DNA of 64,000 bases. Origin: Cyanobium sp. ATX 6F1 (lineage in GTDB: Bacteria; Cyanobacteriota; Cyanobacteriia; PCC-6307; Cyanobiaceae). The stretch covers positions 124,001-188,000 of the forward strand of contig NZ_JAGQCS010000002.1 of NCBI RefSeq assembly GCF_024346315.1, read 5' to 3'. Under the pieces are notes generated by a model. It was given only the letters and a program-made list of their open reading frames with translations. It searched no databases and was not told the origin of the DNA. Positions within the stretch are counted from its first letter, which is position 1. Each line of letters opens with the position of its first letter. The position numbers and the translations under genes are program-made. Shown one piece after another: positions 43,275-51,835 of the stretch.

Positions 43275-44264
43275 TCAGCCCGCCTGCTGCCAGAGCCGCA
43301 GCAGCTCATCGCGTTGGGCCGGCGTCGGTGGCGGCAGGCGCTTCGCCCGTTCGCCCAGGGCGCTGCCTCCCCGGCCGTTCGCCCGGCGAAAGCCGCGGGA
43401 AGCCAGCAGATCCTGGCCTTCCGCGCCGCCCAGGTAGGCCACAAAGCGTGCCCCATCGGCCTGGCGCCCCTGGCCCGCACCGCGCAGCACCGCCGCCGCC
43501 AGCACCGTCTCGATCGTGGGATCGGGCACCAGCACCTGGTAGCCACCGGGGCGCACTCGGGCGGCCTCCGGCTGCCGGGCCAGGGCCGAGGCCTCGTAGA
43601 CCATCGCCAGATCCCCCTCGTTGGGTCCGCCGCTGATGAACTCCTTGAGCAGGATGTCGGTGGAGCGGGCCGGCCGGTACAGGGCCCTCCGCAGGCTTTC
43701 GACGCAGCCGGGCCTCGCCTCGCCCTCGCACCAGAGCGCCAAAGTCAGCTGGCCGGAATTGGAGCGCAGCGGATCGGTGGCGCGCAGGTCGAAACTGCCC
43801 CAGGCTGGCGGAGCCCCGAGGGCCTTCCACTGGCCGGCGGCGACGGCCTGGCGCAGGCGGCTCCAGCTGAAGCGGCCAGCGGGGAACAGCCGCTGGGCCC
43901 GCTGGGGCCAGACCACGGCCACCAGCAGGGTGCGGGCCACGGTTCGAGGAACCTCTGCAAACGGGCTGGCTTCCCCGCGAGCCTGCGCCGCCTCGGCCAA
44001 CGCCGTCAGGTGGTCGCGGCTGGCGGGGATCAGCACCCGGGCCCGCTCCGGCCCGCCATCGAGCCAGCGGTTCACCATCTCCTGGGACCCCTGCACCTGC
44101 CATTCCAGGTCGATGTCGCTGTGTTGGCGCTCGAAGGCGGGCTCCAGCGCCTCCATGGCCGGCGCCAGTTCGGAGCCGATCGCCACCAGCAGGGGGCGCC
44201 TGAGCCCCGGCAGGGGTGCGGCCGCCAGCACCACGGCCACGGCGGCGAACGACAGCGAGATCAT
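43275..44264 (-). CDS. Extracytoplasmic solute-binding-type protein
   Basis: 329-residue exported protein; the start MISLSFAAVAVVLAAAPLPG is a signal peptide. The mature part reads like a periplasmic binding protein: PLLVAIGSELAPAMEALEPAFERQ, QGSQEMVNRWLDGG, ARVLIPASRDHL, and a late GGYQVLVPDPTIE with ARFVAYLGGAEGQDLL. This matches the type II binding fold (SBP_bac_11-like). The frame goes on to 44366 upstream. It is divergent from a VWA lipoprotein gene whose N-terminal half has the same fold, so the two are probably linked. Ligand unknown. Confidence 0.78.
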   Translation of the reverse strand: MISLSFAAVAVVLAAAPLPGLRRPLLVAIGSELAPAMEALEPAFERQHSDIDLEWQVQGSQEMVNRWLDGGPERARVLIPASRDHLTALAEAAQARGEASPFAEVPRTVARTLLVAVVWPQRAQRLFPAGRFSWSRLRQAVAAGQWKALGAPPAWGSFDLRATDPLRSNSGQLTLALWCEGEARPGCVESLRRALYRPARSTDILLKEFISGGPNEGDLAMVYEASALARQPEAARVRPGGYQVLVPDPTIETVLAAAVLRGAGQGRQADGARFVAYLGGAEGQDLLASRGFRRANGRGGSALGERAKRLPPPTPAQRDELLRLWQQAG

Positions 44265-44371
44265 GCGCCTGCGCCGGAGGGTCGCCTGCACAGCCACGGT
44301 CACAAGGTCGAACCAGTCTGACCGCTGGAGCGCGAATCGCCCCACAATGGGTCTGTCGATGGGCAACCTCC

Positions 44372-46090
44372 ATGGCCCGGCCCCTGCCGCAGGCCCTCTG
44401 CGCCTCCCTGCTGCTGAGCCTGGCGGGTTGCTCCTTCTGGTCTCCTCCCCCCCTGGAGTTGGAGATGCTGGTGGGCAGCGCCCTCAAGGGCTTCTGCCAG
44501 AGCGCAGCGGCGGCGATCGCCAAGGACCCACCCCAGCTCCCCGACCGCACCCCCGTGCTGCTGCGCTGCCGTTCCGCCGGCAGTGGCGATGTGGTGCAGC
44601 AGATCGAAGACCAGGCCCGGGGCGTGCTCCAGGGCGGCGGCGCGGCGGATGATCCGCGTATTCCCACCCTGCTCTCGGTGGACGGGGAGATCTACCTGGA
44701 GCTGCTGCGTCACCGGCTGCAGCGGCTGGCCCCGACCCGGGAGCTGATCCCCTTGCCCGCCGACGCCCCCGCTTTGGCGTCGAGCCCGATGGTGTTGATG
44801 ACCACGCCTGAGCTGGCGAAGGGTCTGAACCGCCCTGACCCCTTCACCGCCCTGGCCCGCAGCAGCGACCACCACCAGCTCGACCCCAGCGGCCCCTTCC
44901 AGCCGATCCGCTTTGTGCACACCGCCCCGACCCGCTCCAACTCCGGCCTGCAGACGGTGGTGGCGATGGTGGCCGAGGCGTCCGGCAAGCGGCCTGAACA
45001 GCTCACGGTTGCCGATGTGCGTGCCCACGCCGATCAGTTGGCGGCGATCGAGCGCCATGTCACCCGTTACGGCAGCTCCACCGATGAACTCGCCCGGGCG
45101 ATGCAGCGCAACGGGGTGTTCTGGGCCTCGGTGGGGGCGGTGTACGAATCCTCGGTGGTGGGGGTGAACAGCCGCCGCGGCCCCGACCAGGAGGCGATGA
45201 AGGCCGTCTACCCGCGTGCCATCTATGCCAGCACGATGCGGGTGATCCTGCCCAATGCCCCTTGGGTGTCGGCGAAGGAAAAACAGGCGGCCCTGTTGCT
45301 GATCGAACGGCTCCAACAACCGGCGATCCAGCAGTTGGCGGCCGCCGAGGGCCTCAGGCCCGCCAATCCCGCCGTGCCCGCCAGCCGCGTCACCCCCGCC
45401 CTGGGCGCCGATCCGGGCGCCGTCTACGACTCCCTGCGGGCACCGAAACCAGAGGTGGTCGAGGCGATCATCCAGGTGTGGCGGGATCTGGCCAAGAAGC
45501 CGTCGCGGGTGGCCCTGGTGGTGGACAGCTCCGGCTCGATGAAGGGGGAAAAACTGGCGGCCGCCCAGCGCAGCCTGCAGGCCTACCTGGCCCAGATCGG
45601 CCCCCGGGACACGGTTGGACTGTTTGATTTCGATGCCAGCCTGCGCCCTCCAGTAGTGGTGCGCGGGGGCGCAGCCGCCTCCGGCAGCGGTGCTGCGGGC
45701 AGCGTTACTGCAGGCAGTGGGTCACAGGGCAGCCAGTTCGTGAGCTCTCTGCAGGCCGAAGGTGGCACCCGCCTCTACGACGCCGTGAATCAGGGACGCG
45801 ACTGGCTGCTGAGTAGCCGTAAGCCCGGTGAAATCCTGGCGGTGGTGGTGCTCACCGATGGCCAGGACAACGGCTCAACTCTGCCCCTGGAGAACCTGAT
45901 CAGCGCGCTCAAACAAAGTGGCTTCGGCGCCGATGAACGCATCGCCGTGTTCACGATCGGCTACGGCAACACAGGTGATTTCGATGGCGACGTGCTCAAG
46001 CGCATCGCCCTGGGCAACGGCGGTGAATTTGCCACCGGCACGCCCGAAAGCATCCGCAAACGGATGGAAGACCTGCAGTTGGCCTTCTGA
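44372..46090 (+). CDS. Lipoprotein with solute-binding and VWA domains
   Basis: 572-residue exported lipoprotein (lipobox LAGC near residue 19). The first ~380 residues resemble the binding fold of its divergent neighbour (LEMLVGSALKGFCQSAAAA, TPELAKGLN, TAPTRSNSGLQT, EKQAALLLIERLQQPAIQQLA). The last ~180 are a von Willebrand A domain: VALVVDSSGSMKGEKL is an intact MIDAS DxSxS, with GGTRLYDAV (T) and VVLTDGQDNGS (D) completing the metal site. Such fused proteins occur in other bacteria without a firm role. ATG 44372. The stop overlaps the next gene. Confidence 0.85.
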   Translation: MARPLPQALCASLLLSLAGCSFWSPPPLELEMLVGSALKGFCQSAAAAIAKDPPQLPDRTPVLLRCRSAGSGDVVQQIEDQARGVLQGGGAADDPRIPTLLSVDGEIYLELLRHRLQRLAPTRELIPLPADAPALASSPMVLMTTPELAKGLNRPDPFTALARSSDHHQLDPSGPFQPIRFVHTAPTRSNSGLQTVVAMVAEASGKRPEQLTVADVRAHADQLAAIERHVTRYGSSTDELARAMQRNGVFWASVGAVYESSVVGVNSRRGPDQEAMKAVYPRAIYASTMRVILPNAPWVSAKEKQAALLLIERLQQPAIQQLAAAEGLRPANPAVPASRVTPALGADPGAVYDSLRAPKPEVVEAIIQVWRDLAKKPSRVALVVDSSGSMKGEKLAAAQRSLQAYLAQIGPRDTVGLFDFDASLRPPVVVRGGAAASGSGAAGSVTAGSGSQGSQFVSSLQAEGGTRLYDAVNQGRDWLLSSRKPGEILAVVVLTDGQDNGSTLPLENLISALKQSGFGADERIAVFTIGYGNTGDFDGDVLKRIALGNGGEFATGTPESIRKRMEDLQLAF

Positions 46091-46848
46091 TGGCACGCCT
46101 GCCGGCCTGGATCGATCCCCTCGATGAACCCCTGGCGGTCGCCGCCGCTGGCCTGCTGCTGGTGGCCGTGGTGAGGCTCGGCTGGCTGGCCCTGGGGCCG
46201 GGGTTGCTGCTGGGCCTGGGGGCCGCCCTGCTGCTGGCGGCCCTGGGCCGATCCCTGCGGCGGCGCCCCAGCCAGGGCCAGCGGCTGCACGATCGTCGGG
46301 TGGAGGCCGGCATCGATGCGGCCCTGCTGCGGGCCAGCGAGCTGGCGGCCCAGGCAGAGACCCTCAGGCTGCAGGCGATCGAGCGCTTCACCGCGACGGT
46401 TCAACTCGAGGGACTGGGCCGCGTGCAACTCTGCTGCGAGCGCCTCGCGGCCCTGCCCCAGAGGTTGGAGAGCCGCCGCCCGCTGCTCCAGTCCGGTGGC
46501 GGCGTGCTGCTCTCCACAGATGATCTCTCCCTGCGCCTGCGCAGCGAGCAACAGGCCTTGACGCGTGACGCCGACGGGCCCCTGCGCCAGGAACGCCGGC
46601 GCCTCGTGGATCAACTCAGCCGCAACCTCAGCGCCGCCCACCAGGGGATGGACGAGCGCGAGGCCCGGCTGCTGGCCCTTGCCACCCGCCTGGAGGCGAT
46701 CGACGGGGGGCTGCAACAGCTTCAGCGCCAGATCGATCGCGAGTGGAACTCCGAGGAAGCGAGCGGCGCGGCCCTGACTGCGGCGATCGATCCACTCGAC
46801 GAGGCCCTCGATCAGATCGAGCGGCTCCTGGAGGCGGGAAGGGCCTGA
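46090..46848 (+). CDS. Membrane-anchored coiled-coil protein
   Basis: 252-residue protein of unknown family. It has two hydrophobic helices near residues 15-55 (LAVAAAGLLLVAVVRLGWLAL, LLLGLGAALLLAALG), then a long cytoplasmic helical region rich in Leu/Arg/Glu. The heptad-like parts are DERLRQERRRLVDQLSRNL-type and LEAIDGGLQQLQRQIDREW. The ATG overlaps the VWA stop (TGATG), so its function is tied to the VWA lipoprotein, perhaps as the membrane or cytoplasmic partner. I cannot name it. Confidence 0.7.
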   Translation: MARLPAWIDPLDEPLAVAAAGLLLVAVVRLGWLALGPGLLLGLGAALLLAALGRSLRRRPSQGQRLHDRRVEAGIDAALLRASELAAQAETLRLQAIERFTATVQLEGLGRVQLCCERLAALPQRLESRRPLLQSGGGVLLSTDDLSLRLRSEQQALTRDADGPLRQERRRLVDQLSRNLSAAHQGMDEREARLLALATRLEAIDGGLQQLQRQIDREWNSEEASGAALTAAIDPLDEALDQIERLLEAGRA

Positions 46849-46980
46849 TCCTCCTGCAGGAAGGCGCATCGGCCCCTCATGCACGCCCAGGGGCACGTCG
46901 ACAACGAAGCCCTGGAATCGGACGCCCGAGGGGTCTCTGAATCCATGGCCCCTGCGCAGGGGCGACGTTCGCGTCCCCCC

Positions 46981-47012
46981 TTGACTCTCCACCTGACAGG
47001 AGACCATACGGT
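46981..47012 (+). promoter_or_regulatory. MerR-type promoter/operator of DUF305 gene
   Basis: TTGACT (46981-46986), a 20-base spacer and TACGGT (47007-47012). The spacer carries the dyad TCTCC-8-GGAGA (46986-46990, 46999-47003). Over-long spacers with a dyad are diagnostic for MerR-regulated promoters. The same site stands before 51259. It also shows that translation starts at ATG 47044 and not at GTG 47011, inside the -10. Confidence 0.8.
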
Positions 47013-47043
47013 GGACATCTCCACCTGTTCACTCCCTTTACCC

Positions 47044-47763
47044 ATGGCTGGACCAGTGTTCCGATTCGGGGTCTCCGCACTCACCCTTGCGGCGCTGCTC
47101 TCCTCCCCGGCCCTGGCCCAGATGGATCCCCACGCGGGCCATCGCGGCATGGAGGTCATGCCCGGCATGGCTGCACCGACCGGTGCGGATCCTGCCCATG
47201 CCGGCCACGCCCATGACGTGGGCCCAGCGGGCTCCACCTACGACCTGCGCTTCATCGACGGCATGGTGCAGCACCACACCGGGGCGCTGCGCATGAGCGA
47301 ATTCGTCTTCGACATCGGAGCGCCCGGTGTCGGGGCCCTGGGCAAGACGATCTGGCGGGATCAGGCGGGCGAGATCCGCGCCATGGGCCTATGGCGCAAG
47401 GCCTGGTACCCCCAGGCGCCGGTCTATCCGGTGGCCCTGGCCAGCGGCGGCGATCCCAACAGCCTCTCGGGGCTCACCCGCATGGGCCAGGCCCAGATCG
47501 ACGGCATGCGAATGATGGGTGAGCTTCCCACCAAAGAGAACCGGGTGGTGTGGTTCCTCGAGGGGATGCTCGATCACCACGGCGGGGCGCTGATCATGGC
47601 CCACGACGCCTTGGCCAAAAGCACCCATCCAACGATCCGTCGTTTTGCGCGCGGTGTGATCGTGGCCCAGCGGGCGGAGATCATGGAGCTGCGCCGGATG
47701 TTGGCGGTGGAGGGATTACGCAAACCGGAGTACCACAAGTACGACGCTCTGTTTGCGCTCTGA
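47044..47763 (+). CDS. Exported DUF305-family protein, copper-linked
   Basis: 239-residue secreted protein (signal peptide FRFGVSALTLAALLSSPALAQ). The mature part has a His/Met-rich start (MDPHAGHRGMEVMPGM, AHAGHAHD) and two DUF305 repeats containing FIDGMVQHHTGALRM and WFLEGMLDHHGGALIM. Family members cluster with copper-handling genes and probably bind copper with the HH and Met residues. The start is ATG 47044, fixed by the MerR-type promoter whose -10 covers 47007-47012. It lies convergent with the copA-cupredoxin operon. Confidence 0.85.
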   Translation: MAGPVFRFGVSALTLAALLSSPALAQMDPHAGHRGMEVMPGMAAPTGADPAHAGHAHDVGPAGSTYDLRFIDGMVQHHTGALRMSEFVFDIGAPGVGALGKTIWRDQAGEIRAMGLWRKAWYPQAPVYPVALASGGDPNSLSGLTRMGQAQIDGMRMMGELPTKENRVVWFLEGMLDHHGGALIMAHDALAKSTHPTIRRFARGVIVAQRAEIMELRRMLAVEGLRKPEYHKYDALFAL

Positions 47764-47776
47764 CGCGCTCAGAACG

Positions 47777-48259
47777 TCACTCCAGCTCGAGCACACCGCG
47801 CACCATGTTCATGCCGCAATGAAAGGGATAGATCCCCGGCGGGGAAGCCGGCAGCTCCAGGATGGTGGTGGCATCAAGGGGCAGATCGAGGGTTTTGTGG
47901 AAGTCGGGGAAGATCACCTGGGCCACACAGCCGCTGGGATCGAGGCGGTGAAAAGAGAGCCTGAGCGGGCGGCCGGCCATCGCCTTGATCCGGGCGGGGG
48001 CATAGCCGCCATCCACCGTGATCGTGATCTCCTGGAGGCCCTGCTCCCCCACCCGAGCCGCCACGCCGGCTCCATGGCGCCCCAGAAACCACCAGAGCTC
48101 CCAGACGATCAAAGCCAGGCCGACCACGACCACCAGCAGCTTGAGGCCCAGGGGCTGCTCGACCGTGCGCCAGAGGGGTTCGGCCGCAGCGCGGGCGGCA
48201 CCATGGGCCCCGCCATGGGTGGCGGCACCCCCCGCCATCAGGGCAGCAAGCACCATCAC
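47777..48259 (-). CDS. Membrane-anchored cupredoxin-domain protein
   Basis: 160-residue protein. A hydrophobic helix near residues 40-60 ([19 protein letters not shown]) anchors a C-terminal cupredoxin domain, with [34 protein letters not shown] and [10 protein letters not shown] at the end. His, Cys and Met are placed as copper ligands. The first 30 residues are His/Ala/Gly-rich. ATG 48259 overlaps the copA stop by 4 bases (ATGA), so it is made with the ATPase and may deliver or accept its copper. Confidence 0.85.
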   Translation of the reverse strand: MMVLAALMAGGAATHGGAHGAARAAAEPLWRTVEQPLGLKLLVVVVGLALIVWELWWFLGRHGAGVAARVGEQGLQEITITVDGGYAPARIKAMAGRPLRLSFHRLDPSGCVAQVIFPDFHKTLDLPLDATTILELPASPPGIYPFHCGMNMVRGVLELE

Positions 48260-50400
48260 GACGCCGCCACGGGGAGGGGAGTGGGCCTGAAACGGCGCAA
48301 GCGCAGGGCATTGCTCACCACCGACACAGAGCTGAACGCCATGGCGCCGCCGGCGATCATCGGGCTCAGCAGCCAGCCGGTGAACGGAAACAGCAGCCCT
48401 GCGGCGATCGGGATGCCGGCCACGTTGTAGGCGAAGGCGAAGACCAGGTTCTGGCGGATGTTGGCCATCGTGTGGCGGCTGAGCTCGATCGCCGCCGGCA
48501 CCCCGGCCAGGTGGCCGGAGATCAGGGTGATGTCGCTGGCGGCGATCGCCACATCGGTGCCGGTGCCCATGGCGAGGCCCACGTCGGCCTGGGCCAGGGC
48601 GGGGGCGTCGTTGATGCCATCGCCCACCATCGCCACCGGGCCCTCCCCCTGCTCCTGCAACCGGCGGATCACCGCAGCCTTATCGGCGGGACGCACCTCG
48701 GCGATCACCCGCTCGATCCCCACCTGGGCGGCCACCACTTCGGCGGTGACGCGGGCATCACCGCTGAGCATCACCACCGACAGCCCCAGGCGCCTGAGGG
48801 CGGCCACGGCAGCGGGGGCATCGACCTTGGGGGGGTCGGCGACGCCGAAGCAAGCCTCGATCCGGTTGTCCACCACCACGGCCGCCACGCTGCAGGCGGC
48901 GGCCTCGAGCCGTTGGACCAGCGGCAGAAGTGTGGCGGTGTCGAGGCCCAGCTCGGTGAGCCAGCGGGGGGTCCCCACCAGCACCTGCTGACCGGCCACA
49001 GCGCCCCGCACACCCCGTCCGGCGATGGCCTCGAAGCCCTCCACGCCGGGGAGGTCCGGATCCTGGATCTTGGAACGGGCATAGGTCACGATCGCCTCGG
49101 CCAGGGGGTGTTCCGAGCGGCTTTCCAAGGCCGCCGTCAGCGCCAGCACGCTGCCGGCGGGCAGCACACCGTCGCTCAGCCGTTCGAAATCGGTCACCTG
49201 CGGCTGGCCGAGGGTGAGGGTGCCGGTCTTGTCGAGCACGATCGTGCGCAGACCGCCGGCTGTTTCCAGCGCTTCGGCACTGCGAAAGATCAGCCCGCTC
49301 TCGGCCCCTTTGCCGGAGGCCACCATGATCGACGTCGGCGTGGCCAGGCCCAGGGCACAGGGGCAGGCGATCACCAGCACACTTACCAGGAACAGCATCG
49401 CCAGCACCGGGTTGCCGCTGACCAGGAACCAGCCCACGAAGGCGGCAATGGCGATGGCGATCACCACCGGCACGAACCAGCCCACCACCTGATCCGCCAG
49501 CTTCTGCACCCGGGTGCGGGAGCTCTGGGCCTGACGCACCAGCTCCACGATCTGGGCGAGCACCGTGTCGGCTCCCACGCGGCTGACGCGGAAGCTGAAG
49601 CTGCCACTGCGGTTCATCGAGGCGCCGATCACCGTGTCGCCGGGCCCCTTTTCAACCGCGGTGGGTTCACCGGTGAGCATCGATTCCTCCACCCAGGAGC
49701 GGCCCTCCACCACCACCCCATCCACAGGCAGCTTCTCGCCGGGGCGCACCTGCACCCGATCGCCCACCACCACCTGCGCCACCGGGATCTCCTGGGCCAC
49801 ACCGTCGCGCAGCACACGGGCCGTGGGGGGCTGCAGCTTCAGCAGCCGCCGGATCGCCTCTGATGTCTGGCCCCGGGCCCGGGCCTCCAGCAGGCGGCCC
49901 AGCAAAATCAGGCTGATGATCACCGCGGCCGTTTCGTAATAGACGTCCGCTGGCAACCCCTCCGCCGTGAGCAGCTGCGGAGCGACGGTGGCCACCAGCG
50001 ACGCAAGCCAGGCAATGCCGGTGCCGGCGGCCACCAGGGTGTTCATGTCGGCGCTGTGCTGCCGAAAAGCCGAGAAGGCGCCGCTGAAGAACTCCCGCCC
50101 GCACCAGAACAGCACCGGTGTGGAGAGCAGCAGTTGGGCCCAGGGGCTGGTGAACCAGTCCGGCAGAAAGGGGAGATGCATCCCGCCGAGCATGTGGGGC
50201 AGGCTGGAGAGCACCACCAGGCCGGTCAGCACAGCCGCCACGGAGAGCTTGCGGCGCAGGAGCGTGAGTTCGTGGGCCAGCTCCCGCTCCAGGTCCGGGG
50301 TCGAGGTGCCGCTGCTGTCGCCATGGCAGCAGGACGGGGCTGGGACTGGGGCGCTCATGGGGGGGCAGACATCAGGGGCCGGACCATCACCCGAAGGCAT
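48256..50400 (-). CDS. copA: Copper-exporting P1B-type ATPase without N-terminal HMA domain
   Basis: 714-residue P-type ATPase. Motifs: [10 protein letters not shown] (actuator), [11 protein letters not shown] (CPC in the membrane), [10 protein letters not shown] (phosphorylated Asp), SEHPLAEA and [13 protein letters not shown]. The YN in FAFAYNVAG and [12 protein letters not shown] (MxxSS) are the membrane Cu(I) signatures. The GMxCxxC HMA domain found in most CopA is absent; the short N-terminus carries SCCHGD instead. ATG 50358 is a second start. It is third from the front of a copper operon. Confidence 0.92.
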   Translation of the reverse strand: MPSGDGPAPDVCPPMSAPVPAPSCCHGDSSGTSTPDLERELAHELTLLRRKLSVAAVLTGLVVLSSLPHMLGGMHLPFLPDWFTSPWAQLLLSTPVLFWCGREFFSGAFSAFRQHSADMNTLVAAGTGIAWLASLVATVAPQLLTAEGLPADVYYETAAVIISLILLGRLLEARARGQTSEAIRRLLKLQPPTARVLRDGVAQEIPVAQVVVGDRVQVRPGEKLPVDGVVVEGRSWVEESMLTGEPTAVEKGPGDTVIGASMNRSGSFSFRVSRVGADTVLAQIVELVRQAQSSRTRVQKLADQVVGWFVPVVIAIAIAAFVGWFLVSGNPVLAMLFLVSVLVIACPCALGLATPTSIMVASGKGAESGLIFRSAEALETAGGLRTIVLDKTGTLTLGQPQVTDFERLSDGVLPAGSVLALTAALESRSEHPLAEAIVTYARSKIQDPDLPGVEGFEAIAGRGVRGAVAGQQVLVGTPRWLTELGLDTATLLPLVQRLEAAACSVAAVVVDNRIEACFGVADPPKVDAPAAVAALRRLGLSVVMLSGDARVTAEVVAAQVGIERVIAEVRPADKAAVIRRLQEQGEGPVAMVGDGINDAPALAQADVGLAMGTGTDVAIAASDITLISGHLAGVPAAIELSRHTMANIRQNLVFAFAYNVAGIPIAAGLLFPFTGWLLSPMIAGGAMAFSSVSVVSNALRLRRFRPTPLPVAAS

Positions 50401-50446
50401 GACTTCAACCTATGGGGCTCGCAGCGGCATTCGAGGGCTGCTGGCG

Positions 50447-50761
50447 TTAGCTCGCGGCTGGGGTTGTCCTGCGGCGGCCGCTGAGCCACAGGCCGACACC
50501 GGTGATGGCAACGATCAACGTCAGAATCCCCATGATGGCGGAGTAATAGGGCTGCAGATTGATGATCCCGAAGTTGCCGGTATGGATTTTCATGAGCCAG
50601 AAGGCCTCGATGTTGTGGGCCAGCAGCAGGCCGTAGATCGAGCCTGAAAGGGCAGTGATGATCAGCGGCAGCGCGGCGATCGGCACCAGGGCGCGATGAA
50701 GGCGCCGCCGAACGTGTCGCCGTAGGTGTCGCTGGCGCAAGGTGCTGCTTGGGCCGGTCAT
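50447..50761 (-). CDS. PepSY-like small membrane protein
   Basis: 104-residue membrane protein. After an Arg-rich start (LRQRHLRRHVRRRLHRAL), two helices (VPIAALPLIITALSGSIYGLL and IMGILTLIVAITGVGLWL) flank FWLMKIHTGNFGI. This His-containing arrangement is like the membrane part of PepSY-associated proteins. The ATG overlaps the stop of the DUF3721 gene (TGATG). In copper loci these proteins are thought to support redox or metal uptake; this is inference. Confidence 0.65.
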   Translation of the reverse strand: MTGPSSTLRQRHLRRHVRRRLHRALVPIAALPLIITALSGSIYGLLLAHNIEAFWLMKIHTGNFGIINLQPYYSAIMGILTLIVAITGVGLWLSGRRRTTPAAS

Positions 50762-51006
50762 CAGTTCTTCTGCAGGGTCTCATGGAGAGCCCGTTCGTTG
50801 GCGCAGGGCATCCAGAGCGAACCCATGGCGAACACGCCCTTGCATTTGAGCTCAGCGGCCCGCTTCTCGGCCTCGGCTTTGGTCTTGAACATGCCCTGCA
50901 TGTGGGCCCCTGCGCCTGGCGGCATCAAGACCGCCAGGACGCCAGCCAGCACCAGGATCAGGGCAGCATGACCACCACGGTGGGGGCTCAAAGGAAGGGT
51001 TTTCAT
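50761..51006 (-). CDS. Exported DUF3721-type protein 2
   Basis: 81-residue exported protein (signal peptide HAALILVLAGVLAVLMPPGAGA). The mature 45 residues carry MFKTKAEAEKRAAELKCKGVFAMGSLWMPC, written here only to show the MF.T...AE..A.EL.C.G.FAMG..WMPC pattern, with two conserved Cys and two Met, likely metal ligands or a disulfide. It is a tandem paralogue of the preceding gene. ATG 51006, with the long frame to 51309 rejected. Confidence 0.8.
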   Translation of the reverse strand: MKTLPLSPHRGGHAALILVLAGVLAVLMPPGAGAHMQGMFKTKAEAEKRAAELKCKGVFAMGSLWMPCANERALHETLQKN

Positions 51007-51022
51007 GGGGGGAGCCAACGGC

Positions 51023-51259
51023 TCACTTTTCCTTCGACACGGCCTTCTGGTAGGCCTCGAAGCTGGCGCAGGGCATCCACTCACGGCCCATGGCGAAGCT
51101 GCCGCTGCACCTGAGCTCCCTGGCGTGCGTCTCAGCAGTGGACCTGGTGGGGAACATGTCATTGGCCTGGGCCTGAGCGCCGTTGGCACCGAGCAGCACC
51201 AGAGCCGCCACCGACAGGTTCCAGAAACGAGGCAGCTTTGGGGGCAGCAAGGGACGCAT
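51023..51259 (-). CDS. Exported DUF3721-type protein 1
   Basis: 78-residue exported protein, signal peptide FWNLSVAALVLLGANGAQA. Its mature part has the MF.T...AE..A.EL.C.G.FAMG..WMPC pattern and ends ASFEAYQKAVSKEK. It is the first gene behind the MerR-type promoter, 12-20 bases from the expected transcript start. Such proteins are almost always found near copper-handling genes in cyanobacteria; their biochemical role is not established. Confidence 0.82.
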   Translation of the reverse strand: MRPLLPPKLPRFWNLSVAALVLLGANGAQAQANDMFPTRSTAETHARELRCSGSFAMGREWMPCASFEAYQKAVSKEK

Positions 51260-51277
51260 GCATCAGCGAATCCGACC

Positions 51278-51309
51278 ACCTTAGATTCTCCTCTCAGGTG
51301 GAGAGTCAA
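51278..51309 (-). promoter_or_regulatory. MerR-type promoter/operator of copper operon
   Basis: Read on the minus strand: TTGACT (51309-51304), 20-base spacer with TCTCC...GGAGA dyad, and TAAGGT (51283-51278). It matches the site at 46981-47012 at nearly every base from the -35 through the dyad. It lies between the divergent DUF3721 gene and the MerR gene. Confidence 0.82.
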
Positions 51310-51314
51310 CCCCC

Positions 51315-51731
51315 GTGATCATCGCGTCCCCGCCTCAGGGCCTCAAGATCGGTGTGCTGGCGGCCCGCAGTGGCCTGCCCGTCAAGACGCTTCGCTACTA
51401 CGAAGAGCTCGGCCTGCTGCCTGCCGTGGGCCGAAGCCCCGGTGGTTACCGGCTCTTCAGTGAGGAAAGCCTGAGGCGCCTGGCCTTCATCCGCCGCCTC
51501 AAGGCCCTGGGTCTGAGCCTGGAGGAGATTCAGGAGTGCCTCGCACCCCACGACGCCGGGCTACTGCCTTGCCACGACATCCAGCAGCAACTCAGCCGCC
51601 AGATCGGGCGCATCGACGAACGCATCAAGGAGCTGGGCCTGCTGCGGGTGGAGCTGCAAACGCTGCTCGGGAACTGGCAGAGCGATCCGCTTCAGGATGA
51701 CGCGGTGATCTGCCCCAACCTTCAGGTGTGA
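51315..51731 (+). CDS. MerR-family metal-responsive regulator
   Basis: 138-residue activator: winged helix-turn-helix LKIGVLAARSGLPVKTLRYYEELGLL (key residues RYYE), then a dimerisation helix and a C-terminal metal-binding region. Cys occur in ECLAPH, LPCHD and VICPN. The Cys pattern differs from CueR (C-X7-C) so the metal is not certain, but copper is likely from context. GTG at 51315. It is divergent from its probable operon and overlaps the frame of the following DUF305 gene. Confidence 0.87.
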   Translation: MIIASPPQGLKIGVLAARSGLPVKTLRYYEELGLLPAVGRSPGGYRLFSEESLRRLAFIRRLKALGLSLEEIQECLAPHDAGLLPCHDIQQQLSRQIGRIDERIKELGLLRVELQTLLGNWQSDPLQDDAVICPNLQV

Positions 51732-51835
51732 CCAACCTGCGCGTTGTCACAGCCGCCCAGGCTGAACGGCGCGCTTCACATTCTCCAAGCGTGACCAGCC
51801 TGGAAGCAGAAACTCAAAGGAAACGAGAGGCTCAG

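Noticed and set aside
43306-44667. 453-codon minus-strand frame
   Set aside because: Shifted frame of the solute-binding gene, running into the start of the VWA gene; no family features.
48472-49863. 463-codon plus-strand frame opposite copA
   Set aside because: Shadow of copA; His/Gly-rich without a start context.
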